DNA from: Spirosoma arboris
GTDB lineage: Bacteria; Bacteroidota; Bacteroidia; Cytophagales; Spirosomataceae
NCBI RefSeq assembly: GCF_009754945.1
Contig: NZ_WPIN01000010.1
Span: forward strand, 220,709-284,708
Direction: 5' to 3'
Length of the DNA stretch: 64,000 nucleotides
The position numbers and the translations under genes are program-made. Under the pieces are notes generated by a model. That model did no database searches. It saw nothing but the letters and a program-made list of their open reading frames with translations, and had not been told where the DNA came from. Positions within the stretch are counted from its first letter, which is position 1; the number at the start of each line of letters is the position of its first letter. Below are positions 44,059-53,157 of the stretch, one piece after another.

Positions 44059-46197
44059 ATGCGCTGTATCAATCTTCGCACTACCCTGATGGCAAGTGCT
44101 TTTCTAGCACTATTATCTGGTTCGTCACCAGCCCAATCCACATCCGATACTACTTCTAAAGGCGGCCCACTCGATTTGGGCAAGATGTGGACCTTCGATA
44201 ATCCTCCCAAAGACTATTTTCAGAAGACCTATAACTTCACTCCCGACGAAAAATGGTTTGATGAAACGCGTCTGGCCTCACTCCGATTTGCAGATTACTG
44301 TTCCGCTTCGTTCGTCTCAGCAAACGGGCTTGTGATGACCAATCACCACTGCGCCCGCGAGTCGGGAACGGGTGTGACTCGGAAAGGAGAAGACCTCAAT
44401 GCCACCGGTTTTTTTGCTAAAACAGCTGCTGAAGAGCGAAAAGTGGATGGCTTGTTCGTCGATCAATTAGTGAAGATTGAAGACATTACGAAGCGTATTC
44501 AGGATGCTATGGCCGGTGCGGCATCTCAACCAGAACAGGCACAGCTACAGGCACGTGAAGAGGCATTTACAGCTGTAAAACAGGAATATGGGCAAAAAGC
44601 AGGCTGGAAAGGGCTGGAGCTTCAGACCATAACGTTTTATAACGGAGGCCGCTATTCGATTTATGGCTTCAAACGATATACCGATGTGCGTCTGGTATTC
44701 ATGCCTGAACTGCAACTTGGCTTTTTCGGTGGTGATTACGACAATTTTACCTATCCGCGTTATGCTCTCGACTGCTCATTCTTCCGGGTATATGATAATG
44801 GAAAGCCGTTGCAAACGACCCATTTTTTTAAGTTTAACCCGAATGGCGTTCGGGATGGCGAACCCATTTTTGTGATCGGTAATCCCGGTCATACGGAACG
44901 GCTAAAAACAGTAGCCGAACTCGAATTTGATCGCGATTTACAGACGCCTGCTACCATTCAACTTCTTAAAAACCGGTCGGCTGCACTGCAAGCCTACAAT
45001 GCAACCGCTAAAAACGATAGTGTTCTGAACGAAATCTTTAGCTACGAAAACAGCCTGAAAGCCTATGGTGGACAACTCGAAGGGTTGCGCGATGCCAGCT
45101 TGCTGGCGCGTAAAGCTGTTTTCGAAAACCAGTTTAAGGCAGCTGCCAAAGCCAAAAATCTTCCAGCTGATCAACTCAGAACCTGGGACGAAATTGCTAC
45201 TAGTACGGCTCAGTTGCGTGCTATTTTTAAAGACGCAAATTATCTCGCTCCAAGTGAGCGCACGATGGGTGAGCTAATGACATTCGCTAATGTAGCTACT
45301 CAGTTTAGCGAATTGCTGGCTTCACGCCCACAGGATGCCGAGCGCGCCCGTTCGCTGATGGTCGCGCCAGAAGTGACCGATATGGGATTGGAAGAGGCTT
45401 ACCTGGCAGCTCACCTGACTGAAGCACAAGCAGCCCTTGGGAATGATGATCCCTACGTAAAAGCGGCTCTAACTGGACCCGATGGCAAAAGTCGTAGCCC
45501 GAAAGAAGCAACGGCTTATCTCGTAAAAAATACGAAGCTTACCGATCCAGCTTTTCTGAAGGAATTATCTACCCGACCGAATATTGCCAGTTCGTCCAAC
45601 GATCCAATGCTGGCTTTGGCTAAAATAGGCTTTCCTCGTTATGTGACAGCCGCCCGGCAAGCTCGGCAGCTTACACAACGGCAAGAGGTTTTGCGTGGGC
45701 AGTTGGGACGCATGCTCTATGATGTGTATGGTACAGCTGTGCCACCTGACGCCACTTTTTCGCTTCGGATTAACGATGGGGTTGTTCAATCGTATAACTA
45801 CAATGGCACAAAAGCTCCTATCCTGACCACCTTTGCTGGCCTGTATGATCGGAATTATTCCTTTGCTAATAAAGCGCCCTGGGATTTGCCAGCTCGCTGG
45901 AAAAATCCGCCGATGGAGTTGTTGAAACAGCCTATGTGCTTTATCTCCACGAACGATATTATTGGCGGAAACTCCGGTAGCCCAATGATTAACAAAAATC
46001 GGGAAGCAGTAGGCTTGGCATTTGACGGGAATATGGAAAGCCTACCCGGCGAGTTCATTTTTGTGCCTGATCTAAACAGAACCATTTCGGTACATACAGG
46101 CGGAATCATTGCGGCCATGCGATATATTTACAAAGCAGACCGACTGGTAAATGAGCTGATTGGCGCGCCCGCTAAGCCAGTTTCCGTAAAGAAATAA
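44059..46197 (+). CDS. S46 dipeptidyl-peptidase, DPP7-like
   Basis: The 712-residue exported peptidase has a signal peptide (1-25), a chymotrypsin-like N-terminal motif TNHHCARES (His96/97) and the Ser motif GGNSGSP (Ser639). The residue 18 after the Ser is Gly in AFDGNMES. In Porphyromonas DPP11 an Arg there selects Asp/Glu, whereas Gly is found in DPP7, which prefers hydrophobic residues; so DPP7-type specificity is predicted. It releases N-terminal dipeptides in the periplasm. Middle regions are helical. Confidence 0.9.
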   Translation: MRCINLRTTLMASAFLALLSGSSPAQSTSDTTSKGGPLDLGKMWTFDNPPKDYFQKTYNFTPDEKWFDETRLASLRFADYCSASFVSANGLVMTNHHCARESGTGVTRKGEDLNATGFFAKTAAEERKVDGLFVDQLVKIEDITKRIQDAMAGAASQPEQAQLQAREEAFTAVKQEYGQKAGWKGLELQTITFYNGGRYSIYGFKRYTDVRLVFMPELQLGFFGGDYDNFTYPRYALDCSFFRVYDNGKPLQTTHFFKFNPNGVRDGEPIFVIGNPGHTERLKTVAELEFDRDLQTPATIQLLKNRSAALQAYNATAKNDSVLNEIFSYENSLKAYGGQLEGLRDASLLARKAVFENQFKAAAKAKNLPADQLRTWDEIATSTAQLRAIFKDANYLAPSERTMGELMTFANVATQFSELLASRPQDAERARSLMVAPEVTDMGLEEAYLAAHLTEAQAALGNDDPYVKAALTGPDGKSRSPKEATAYLVKNTKLTDPAFLKELSTRPNIASSSNDPMLALAKIGFPRYVTAARQARQLTQRQEVLRGQLGRMLYDVYGTAVPPDATFSLRINDGVVQSYNYNGTKAPILTTFAGLYDRNYSFANKAPWDLPARWKNPPMELLKQPMCFISTNDIIGGNSGSPMINKNREAVGLAFDGNMESLPGEFIFVPDLNRTISVHTGGIIAAMRYIYKADRLVNELIGAPAKPVSVKK

Positions 46198-46228
46198 CGA
46201 CTGCAAATACAGTTGAATTGCTATCCGT

Positions 46229-46272
46229 TTGAGCGGGTTAAAACAGATTTTTACCTGTTTTAACCCGCTCAA
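46229..46272. terminator. Hairpin terminator after the S46 gene
   Basis: An 18-bp stem (46229-46246 with 46255-46272) with an 8-base loop. The inner stem holds GAGCGGGTTAAAACAG; only a weak T-rich run follows on the + strand. Confidence 0.7.
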
Positions 46273-46317
46273 TTCGCTTTAACGCATTATATTTATAACA
46301 AACACCCACCCAAGCCA

Positions 46318-46845
46318 ATGACCAAATCTGAAATTCCAGTGATGCCCCAGTTTTTCGACCGGTATATCAATATCGCCGATAACGTATTTATCATGGAGGC
46401 TCTCACTCAATCGGCATCGTTTGAGAGTTTGATGCCAGCCTACAAACTCGAAGCCATCGGCGATCTTCGGTATGCGCCCGAGAAATGGATGGTAAAAGAC
46501 ATTGTGCAGCACGTTATTGATAACGAGCGTATTATGTCGTACCGAGCGTTACGCTTTGCCCGAAATGATCAGACCAGTTTACCTGGCTATGATGAAGAAT
46601 TGTTTGGTAAAAATTCCCGCGCCACCCGACGAACTATCCCTGATTTATACGCCGAATATGCCGATGTCAGACAGTCGACCATTGCGCTCTACAAAAGCTT
46701 CGACAATGAAATGCTGCTCCGTAGTGGCATCTGTTTTCACCAGACTATTTCTGTGCTGGCCTTAGGCTTTGTGATCGTGGGTCATGCTCAGCATCATGCT
46801 AATATTATTCGGGAACGCTATTTGCCACTTCTTACCAAACTATGA
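46318..46845 (+). CDS. DinB family protein
   Basis: The 175-residue protein is a four-helix DinB/YfiT-like protein: APEKWMVKDIVQHVIDNERIM, RFARNDQTSLPGYDEE, and VIVGHAQHHANIIRERYL supply the three His metal ligands (HVIDNE, HAQHH). Members are thiol-dependent or metal-dependent enzymes of varied function. Its stop overlaps the start of the S9 peptidase gene in ATGA, which makes a two-gene operon. Confidence 0.9.
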   Translation: MTKSEIPVMPQFFDRYINIADNVFIMEALTQSASFESLMPAYKLEAIGDLRYAPEKWMVKDIVQHVIDNERIMSYRALRFARNDQTSLPGYDEELFGKNSRATRRTIPDLYAEYADVRQSTIALYKSFDNEMLLRSGICFHQTISVLALGFVIVGHAQHHANIIRERYLPLLTKL

Positions 46846-49049
46846 TTAAACAAACCTTCCTCTTCATCGCCATCACGGCGCAGGCCGTTTGCGCCCAGAC
46901 TAAATCAAAAATAACAGCTACCGACCTCACACGAATTAGGCAGATCGGTGGTATCGAACTGGCCCCCGACGGGCAACGGGCCGTTTACACGCTCACAACC
47001 ATTGAAACTAATCCTGATCAAAAGGAGGAGTATGACTACAAAACGCACATTTATTTAACAGGCCTGAAGCCGGGCGATACGAAAGCGCTAACACGTGGCC
47101 CCGAGTCAGCACGACAAGCTACCTGGTCGCCCGATGGGAAATGGCTGGCTTTTGTCCGGACGGTGAAAGCAAAAAGTCAGATCTTCATCATGTCGTTGGA
47201 TGGGGGCGAAGCCTGGCAGTTGACGAATAGTACTTATGGAGCCTATAATCCGCTTTGGTCGCCCGATGGAAAACGGATTGCGTTTACGGGCGGTGTAACC
47301 ATGGCCCAGATGCTGACGGATTCGTTATTAAATCCAGCCAAAGGCGGACCGTCCTGGTCGCTCGAAAAACCGGGTTTTACCAATAATAATTTTATTAAGG
47401 TCGATAAAAAAGTAAAGCCTAATCCTGACGGTTCGCTGGCTGAAATTCGCGCTTATCTGAATAAAGATGTTGAGGATAAAAAGGCGAAAGTTATTAACCG
47501 ACTTAATTTTCAAGGTGAAGCCACAACCGAGCCGGATATAACCTTTACACATTTATACGTAATCGATGTGGCCGAGGGAGCAACGCCCAAACCTTTGACG
47601 CGAGGCTATTCGTCTTATGGTGCCGCCAACTGGCTTCCCAATGGACAAGGTTTATTGGCCGTAACCGACCGCGATTCGCTCAAACACCCCGACCGTGAGC
47701 AGGATAATGCTATTTTCTTTATTTCGGCGGACGGTTCTGGCAAAAAAACGCTGGTTCTCGGCGAAGAAGGCAAAAGTTATGGTGCGCCAGAAATATCGCC
47801 AGATGGTAAGCAACTGGCGTTTCTGGTTAGCCCATCGGAAGGAGTCAATTTCTCGCAAATTGGTCTGGCAACGCTCAACGGCTCAACAGCTTCGGGTACC
47901 CAACTTGTTACCTTCGACCGGGCTGCCGGAAATCTGGTTTGGGCAACGCTATCCAGCTCGGCAAAAGGTAAAAAAGCCGTTACAAGTGATGTTATCTACT
48001 TTACGGCTTCGTCGAATGGAGGAGCCCCACTGTATCGGCTTGATCCCGCTACCCGTCAGGTTACCCAACTAACCGATTTTGAAAGTGGTGTTACCGGTTT
48101 CGATGTAGTAGGCAATCGGGTGGTTATCGCTAAAACCGAAGTAGCGAATCCATCGGAACTCTATGTAACGGATGAAACTGCCAAAGCGCAAACAAAACTG
48201 AGCAATCATAACGACTGGGTTGCCCAACGGCAGCTTAGTCTCCCTCAAAAACGCACCTATAAAAACTCGCTTGGCCAAACGGTGGATTACTGGATTATGA
48301 AGCCGACGGTTTTTGAGGCCAATAAAAAGTATCCGCTCCTACTAAATATGCACGGTGGCCCAACCGCTATGTGGGGACCAGGCGAGCAGTCCATGTGGCA
48401 TGAGTTTCAGTATATGTGTGCACAAGGATATGGCGTCGTCTATGCGAATCCGCGCGGGTCGGGCGGGTACGGCATCAATTTCCAACGAGCCAACATTAAG
48501 GATTGGGGCACTGGGCCAGCAGAGGATGTTCTGGCCGCCGAAAGCGACGCAGCGAAAGAAGCCTGGGTTGACACCAGTCGGCAGGTGATTACAGGAGGGT
48601 CGTATGCGGGCTATCTCACCGCCTGGATCGTTGGGCATGATAATCGGTTCAAAGCGGCCTTCGCACAACGGGGCGTGTATGATCTCACAACTTTCCTGGG
48701 CGAAGGCAATGCCTGGCGGCTCATTCCGAGCTACTTCGCTTATCCCTGGTCTGCCGATGCCAAGGTGTTGGAGACCAATTCACCCTACACCTTCGTGCAG
48801 AATATTAAAACACCTCTGCTAATTAAGCATGGCGAAAATGATCTTCGCACGGGCCCTATTCAGAGCGAAATGATGTATAAAAGTCTTAAAATATTAGGTC
48901 GCCCAGTGGAGTATGTGCGCATGCCCGGTGCCACGCACGAACTAAGTCGATCAGGTAATGTTCGGCAACGCATTGACAGAATACTGCGAATTTATGAATT
49001 CTTCGAGCGGTATATAGGCCCCGATTCGCAGGTATTAACGCAGAAGTAA
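46842..49049 (+). CDS. S9 family peptidase (prolyl oligopeptidase-like), exported
   Basis: The 735-residue protein has a signal peptide (1-20, QAVCAQ), an N-terminal beta-propeller with SPDGK/W repeats (~40-430) and a C-terminal alpha/beta hydrolase with GGSYAGYLTAW (nucleophile Ser), HGENDLRT (Asp) and GATHELS (His). The first part resembles DPP IV and acylaminoacyl peptidase. Whether it is an exo- or endo-peptidase cannot be read. Coupled with the DinB gene by ATGA overlap. Confidence 0.9.
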   Translation: MIKQTFLFIAITAQAVCAQTKSKITATDLTRIRQIGGIELAPDGQRAVYTLTTIETNPDQKEEYDYKTHIYLTGLKPGDTKALTRGPESARQATWSPDGKWLAFVRTVKAKSQIFIMSLDGGEAWQLTNSTYGAYNPLWSPDGKRIAFTGGVTMAQMLTDSLLNPAKGGPSWSLEKPGFTNNNFIKVDKKVKPNPDGSLAEIRAYLNKDVEDKKAKVINRLNFQGEATTEPDITFTHLYVIDVAEGATPKPLTRGYSSYGAANWLPNGQGLLAVTDRDSLKHPDREQDNAIFFISADGSGKKTLVLGEEGKSYGAPEISPDGKQLAFLVSPSEGVNFSQIGLATLNGSTASGTQLVTFDRAAGNLVWATLSSSAKGKKAVTSDVIYFTASSNGGAPLYRLDPATRQVTQLTDFESGVTGFDVVGNRVVIAKTEVANPSELYVTDETAKAQTKLSNHNDWVAQRQLSLPQKRTYKNSLGQTVDYWIMKPTVFEANKKYPLLLNMHGGPTAMWGPGEQSMWHEFQYMCAQGYGVVYANPRGSGGYGINFQRANIKDWGTGPAEDVLAAESDAAKEAWVDTSRQVITGGSYAGYLTAWIVGHDNRFKAAFAQRGVYDLTTFLGEGNAWRLIPSYFAYPWSADAKVLETNSPYTFVQNIKTPLLIKHGENDLRTGPIQSEMMYKSLKILGRPVEYVRMPGATHELSRSGNVRQRIDRILRIYEFFERYIGPDSQVLTQK

Positions 49050-49053
49050 TGAA

Positions 49054-49084
49054 GTAAGGCGGGTCCCACCCGCCTTACGTTTTT
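49054..49084 (+). terminator. Intrinsic terminator after the S9 gene
   Basis: GTAAGGCGGGT and ACCCGCCTTAC pair over 11 bp (49054-49064 with 49068-49078) with loop CCC, followed by GTTTTT. Confidence 0.9.
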
Positions 49085-49170
49085 GCTAGAAATGAACCGC
49101 AAACTAAAGGAGAATGACATTCAATTCTTTATTTCTATAAGTTTATGACCATCATTAACCTGCTCAGATC

Positions 49171-49830
49171 ATGACTGTTCGCTGTTTGTTTTTTTGCCTG
49201 CTTTTTTTGACAACTGTCAGTTTTGCACAAATCGCAAACGATAATACCCTAAAGGCGCAGATTGACGGAAAGGAATTTACGACGCAGCCACGCCGAATTA
49301 AGATTGCCAATTTCTGGTGGATAACGGCTAATACGGTAAAACCTGACAAATCGCTTCGAATATGGTTGGGGCGCTTCGATAAAAGTGATGTTCTCGAATC
49401 GGGTACCTATCTGGTCGTTGACGCCGACAAGCCAGACACCAAAGAAAATAAGAAGAAATACGAAGATATGGGCAAGTATAAAGGCATTGCCGTCATTAAA
49501 TACGTCGAAGAAACCAAAGAGCCTCGTATGGAGTATCACGTCGGTAAGTCGAAAAATGCCGATGAGACAATACAGGTTAAAATGGGGACCGATGGTTTTC
49601 TGGAAGCTACCTTTTCTGGTACATTGGAAGGCAGCTATTGGAAAGAAAAAGCAACTGCTACCGTTTTTGGCGGCATGGGTCGCCTAATGAACAAGATGCA
49701 GGATAAAGCTATTACGAAGGCTTCGGGCTATGATTCCGATATTGATCCCGAAGGAAACGGCTATAAAAAGCAGGAAAAAGTAGACCAAATCGTCATCTCG
49801 AACGGCACATTCAGATTGAAATTGAATTAA
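49171..49830 (+). CDS. Exported hypothetical protein
   Basis: The 219-residue protein has a signal peptide (1-19, TVSFAQ) and a Lys-rich body with TYLVVDADKPDTKENKKK, EETKEPRMEYHVGK, and GSYWKEKATATVFGGMGRL. The beta-strand pattern suggests a compact lipocalin or DUF6252-like domain, but I am unsure. A TAAGTTTA box at 49138-49145 could be its -7 element. It ends before a strong terminator. Confidence 0.7.
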   Translation: MTVRCLFFCLLFLTTVSFAQIANDNTLKAQIDGKEFTTQPRRIKIANFWWITANTVKPDKSLRIWLGRFDKSDVLESGTYLVVDADKPDTKENKKKYEDMGKYKGIAVIKYVEETKEPRMEYHVGKSKNADETIQVKMGTDGFLEATFSGTLEGSYWKEKATATVFGGMGRLMNKMQDKAITKASGYDSDIDPEGNGYKKQEKVDQIVISNGTFRLKLN

Positions 49831-49889
49831 ACATGTTTGGTTGTATCCCAGATGCGAATGGGTCATTTTTGTTGATCAACTCTATTTTT

Positions 49890-49930
49890 GTCTTCATGTC
49901 AGCAAACGACTGATATGAAGACTTTTTTTT
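49890..49930 (+). terminator. Intrinsic terminator
   Basis: GTCTTCATGTCAG and CTGATATGAAGAC form a 13-bp stem with one G-T pair, 7-base loop and an eight-base T run immediately after. It ends the 49171 gene and lies just before the Nudix gene. Confidence 0.9.
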
Positions 49931-49945
49931 ACGTGATTTGTATCT

Positions 49946-50626
49946 ATGAGTAAACAGCAGGAATCGCTCGAAGAGGCACATAAGTTTCATTACTGGAAAA
50001 CCCAGATGGAAGCAAATGGCATGAAAATCAATGCCATTAATGATTTTTATATTCGTCGAAGACACAATGGTGAAGTGTTGTTCGCCATGCTCGAAGTGGA
50101 CGCGGATACGCCTGAAGGCGACAAAATTCCCCCTGCACTATTTCTGAAAGGCCACGCAGCATCGATGCTGGTTTGCCTGATTGACAAAGATACCCGCGAG
50201 AAATTTGTGGTATTGGTGAAACAACGACGTATTGCCGATGGCTCGCAAACCTATGAGCATCCTGCCGGAATGGTTGACGCCAGTGATGATCCCGGCGATG
50301 TAGCCGCTCGTGAAATTGGCGAAGAAATTGGCCTTACTGTTATGGCCGATGAGTTGACGAAGCTAAACCCACGGGTTTGGTTTCCCAGCACCGGCACCAG
50401 CGACGAAGGGATGCACTTTTTCTATATCGAGAAAGAAATGGCTCGTGACGAAATCATGGCGTTTCACCTCAAAAATATGGGAAGTGAGGCAGAGCATGAG
50501 CGTATTGTCAGTGTAGTGGCTACGTTGCCAGAATCGCATAAGCTCATCACCAATGTGAACGGATTACTGCTTAATTTTCTCTATCTGAAACATGTAGGAG
50601 ATTATGAGACGATGAAGTTGCTATAG
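49946..50626 (+). CDS. Nudix hydrolase
   Basis: The 226-residue protein has a Nudix box GMVDASDDPGDVAAREIGEEIGL, with REIGEEIG matching the catalytic REUxEExG and an Asp where the first conserved Glu usually lies. It hydrolyses nucleoside diphosphate-linked compounds to give a nucleotide and a phosphate-linked product; ADP-ribose or NDP-sugar substrates are typical, given HPAGM and WFPSTGTSDEGM. The exact substrate is unknown. It probably shares a transcript with the deaminase gene, 75 bp downstream. Confidence 0.9.
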   Translation: MSKQQESLEEAHKFHYWKTQMEANGMKINAINDFYIRRRHNGEVLFAMLEVDADTPEGDKIPPALFLKGHAASMLVCLIDKDTREKFVVLVKQRRIADGSQTYEHPAGMVDASDDPGDVAAREIGEEIGLTVMADELTKLNPRVWFPSTGTSDEGMHFFYIEKEMARDEIMAFHLKNMGSEAEHERIVSVVATLPESHKLITNVNGLLLNFLYLKHVGDYETMKLL

Positions 50627-50701
50627 ACAAAGCAACTATATGCAGTTAACTCATACATGTTGACTTCGACTACAAACCACGAACTACAAACTGAGAATAG
50701 A

Positions 50702-51136
50702 ATGGATGAATTCATGCAGGAGGCTATTAATCAGGCCCGAAAAAGTTTGAGCGAAGGTGGTATTCCCATCGGCTCGACACTGATTAAAAATGGAAAATTG
50801 GTGGCATCTGGTCATAATAAGCGTGTGCAGGAAGACAACCCAATTTTGCACGGTGAAATGGATTGTCTGAATAATGCAGGGCGCGTCGGGTCGTTTCGTG
50901 ACACAGTTATTTACTCCACGTTGATGCCGTGTTATATGTGCGCTGGAACCATTGTACAATTCAAAATTCCGAAAGTGATTGTCGGCGAATCGCGGACCTT
51001 TCCGGGAGCACGGGAATTCATGGAGCAGCATGGGGTAGAGGTGATCGATCTTGACCTACCCGAATGCGTTGAGATGATGAATCAGTTCATTGCCGAAAAA
51101 CCAACACTCTGGAACGAAGACATCGGAGAGTTATAA
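50702..51136 (+). CDS. Cytosine deaminase-like nucleoside deaminase (yeast FCY1 type)
   Basis: The 144-residue zinc enzyme starts at ATG 50702; the frame is open from 50657 but the extra residues do not match the family. It has the HxE and PCxxC zinc motifs: LHGEMDCLNNAG and TLMPCYMCAGTIVQF. The small size, FPGAREFMEQHGVEV and VEMMNQFIAEKPTLWNEDIGE match yeast-type cytosine deaminase rather than the large bacterial CodA. It deaminates cytosine to uracil, by family. Confidence 0.88.
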   Translation: MDEFMQEAINQARKSLSEGGIPIGSTLIKNGKLVASGHNKRVQEDNPILHGEMDCLNNAGRVGSFRDTVIYSTLMPCYMCAGTIVQFKIPKVIVGESRTFPGAREFMEQHGVEVIDLDLPECVEMMNQFIAEKPTLWNEDIGEL

Positions 51137-51205
51137 GTGGCATGCTTATGTTACCTATCCAGTTAAGATACGTCACATAAGCCATTGCTATAACTAACCG
51201 GACTC

Positions 51206-52030
51206 GTGCGATTTTCTGTATTTTTCATTGCGTTTGCCATAGGATATTCTTATTCCCTTAACGTACTAGCGCAACGATCAGAAATCTGGCGTGAAAAGCC
51301 CGGAACCTGGCTGTTGAACACGGGTTTAGGTACAACGAAATATACAGGAGATTTGAGTGAGCTGGGGAATATTGCTCACTTACAACTGGGATTGGGTGTC
51401 AATATAGCTGCAACCTATCGGATTTCTCAACAGCTTTCGTATCGGGCAGAGGTTCAGCTTTATTATATCTATGCCCACCAAAAATACACCCGAAATTTCT
51501 ACAACAATCTATCGTTCAGAAGTCTGAATCCTGATATTTGGACGGGTATGCAGGTGGATCTATGGCCTGTCAACGATCCTCATCGGGCCACTATTCCCTA
51601 TGTGCTTCTAGGTGCTGGTATAACCTACATGCGACCGAAAGCGGTCTATAAGGATAAATCGTACGGGCTATCCGTACTCCAAACCGAAGGTGTAGCTTAT
51701 AATCAACTGGCGGGTATTGTTCGCTATGGATTCGGGATACCACTCCTGGCTAATGAGCGATTTCGATTTATGCTTGAGGGGACATACACACATGTTTTAA
51801 GCGATTATCTGGACGATGTTAGCTCGGTTTACCCTGATCGTAGCAGCATGAGCTCATTGGCAGCCGCCCTATCCGACCGACGTGCTGAACTAGGTACAAC
51901 GCCTAATGAACCTGGTGAACAACGGGGCAATACGGGTAAAAATGATGGATATTTTATGGTATCGGGTCGTCTGATCTTCGTTATCATTACACCAGGCCAG
52001 CGGAGCTACCGCCGGCAAATTGGTCGTTAG
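51206..52030 (+). CDS. DUF6089-like outer-membrane beta-barrel protein
   Basis: The 274-residue protein has a signal peptide (1-23, SLNVLAQ) and a beta-barrel body (GTWLLNTGLGTTKYTGDLSE, LSYRAEVQLYYIYAHQKYT, PYVLLGAGITYM). The start is GTG at 51206; no ATG fits. DUF6089 proteins are 20-30 kDa outer-membrane barrels of unknown role in Bacteroidota. It ends in RRQIGR, not in Phe. Confidence 0.8.
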   Translation: MRFSVFFIAFAIGYSYSLNVLAQRSEIWREKPGTWLLNTGLGTTKYTGDLSELGNIAHLQLGLGVNIAATYRISQQLSYRAEVQLYYIYAHQKYTRNFYNNLSFRSLNPDIWTGMQVDLWPVNDPHRATIPYVLLGAGITYMRPKAVYKDKSYGLSVLQTEGVAYNQLAGIVRYGFGIPLLANERFRFMLEGTYTHVLSDYLDDVSSVYPDRSSMSSLAAALSDRRAELGTTPNEPGEQRGNTGKNDGYFMVSGRLIFVIITPGQRSYRRQIGR

Positions 52031-52050
52031 GCTTTTGGGGGCTTTTGCTG

Positions 52051-52058
52051 TATTTTTG
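52051..52058 (+). promoter_or_regulatory. Promoter -7 box of the polyprenyl synthase gene
   Basis: TATTTTTG matches TAnnTTTG; the ATG at 52094 lies 36 bp later. No convincing -33 element is seen. Confidence 0.45.
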
Positions 52059-52093
52059 GGCTAAAACCCGGCAGCAATGCCTTTCCTAACCGA

Positions 52094-53065
52094 ATGAGTC
52101 CAGCAATTTTTATAGATGCCCTTCAAAACGAACTCCAATCTATTCAGTACGGGGAATCTCCGCCCGAACTCTATGACCCCATTCGATATATTATGAATCT
52201 TGGTGGTAAGCGCATGCGGCCTTTATTGACCCTTATGTCGACTTACCTGTTTACTGACGACTGGAAAAAAGCGGTTCGGCCCGCGTTGGGCGTAGAGGTC
52301 TTCCACAATTTTACCCTCATGCACGATGATATTATGGATCAGGCTCCCTTGCGTCGGGGGAACCCCACTGTGCATGAAAAATGGAATGGGAATACGGCTA
52401 TCCTGTCTGGAGATGTGATGCTGGTCAATGCGTATCAACTGCTGCTATCGATCGAAGCGGATAAACTAAAGCCTGCTTTAGAGCGCTTTAGCCGGACCGC
52501 AGCTGAGGTTTGTGAGGGCCAGCAGATGGATATGAATTTTGAAACTCGCTGGGACGTTACCGAAGCCGAATATATCGACATGATTCGCCTGAAGACGTCG
52601 GTCTTGTTAGGCTATGCGCTTGAACTTGGCGGTTTAATTGCTGGAGCTGATGCTGAAACAACCCGTCATCTTTATGAAGGTGGGATGAACATTGGTGTTG
52701 GTTTTCAGTTAAAAGATGATTTGCTTGATGTATATGGTGACCCTATCAAGTTTGGTAAACAAGTTGGTGGCGACATTATCGCCAACAAAAAAACCTTTTT
52801 ACTCATAAAAGCACTCCAGCAAGCTCAGGGATCAATCCGGGATGAACTAACCGACTGGCTAACCCGAAAAACCTTTGACAAAGTTGAAAAAGTGCAGGCT
52901 GTCACGGCTATATACGACCAGTTAGGTATTCGCCAACAGACCGAAACTCGTATTAACGACTATTTTGCCCGGGGATTTGCCAACTTCGATCAAATCAATG
53001 CCGAGTCTGACCGGAAGAATTTGTTGATTCAATTCACTCGCCAATTAGTCGAACGCGAAAGCTGA
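52094..53065 (+). CDS. Polyprenyl (all-trans) diphosphate synthase
   Basis: The 323-residue enzyme joins isopentenyl units to an allylic diphosphate to make the side chain of menaquinone or the geranylgeranyl-type precursor. The first and second Asp-rich motifs are visible: HDDIMDQAPLRRGNP (near 78) and LKDDLLDVYGDP. The residues before the first motif (VFHNFTLM) are bulky, which would influence chain length, but I cannot set the exact product. It stands alone, with a possible -7 box upstream. Confidence 0.92.
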   Translation: MSPAIFIDALQNELQSIQYGESPPELYDPIRYIMNLGGKRMRPLLTLMSTYLFTDDWKKAVRPALGVEVFHNFTLMHDDIMDQAPLRRGNPTVHEKWNGNTAILSGDVMLVNAYQLLLSIEADKLKPALERFSRTAAEVCEGQQMDMNFETRWDVTEAEYIDMIRLKTSVLLGYALELGGLIAGADAETTRHLYEGGMNIGVGFQLKDDLLDVYGDPIKFGKQVGGDIIANKKTFLLIKALQQAQGSIRDELTDWLTRKTFDKVEKVQAVTAIYDQLGIRQQTETRINDYFARGFANFDQINAESDRKNLLIQFTRQLVERES

Positions 53066-53071
53066 GAAAAG

Positions 53072-53152
53072 ATGTATGATATAGGATATATGAGGTATGC
53101 TAGCTATTCTCTATATAATACTTCATATATCCTACATCCTATACCATACATA
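53072..53152. repeat. Imperfect inverted repeat between polyprenyl synthase and rhomboid genes
   Basis: The left arm (53072-53095) and right arm (53121-53152) pair except that the right arm has an extra seven bases (TGTAGGA-like duplication of an ATAGGAT unit). The arm is a G/A/T run of ATGTATGRTATAGGAT type. It fills the spacer between two + genes. Confidence 0.7.
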
Positions 53153-53157
53153 AAATC

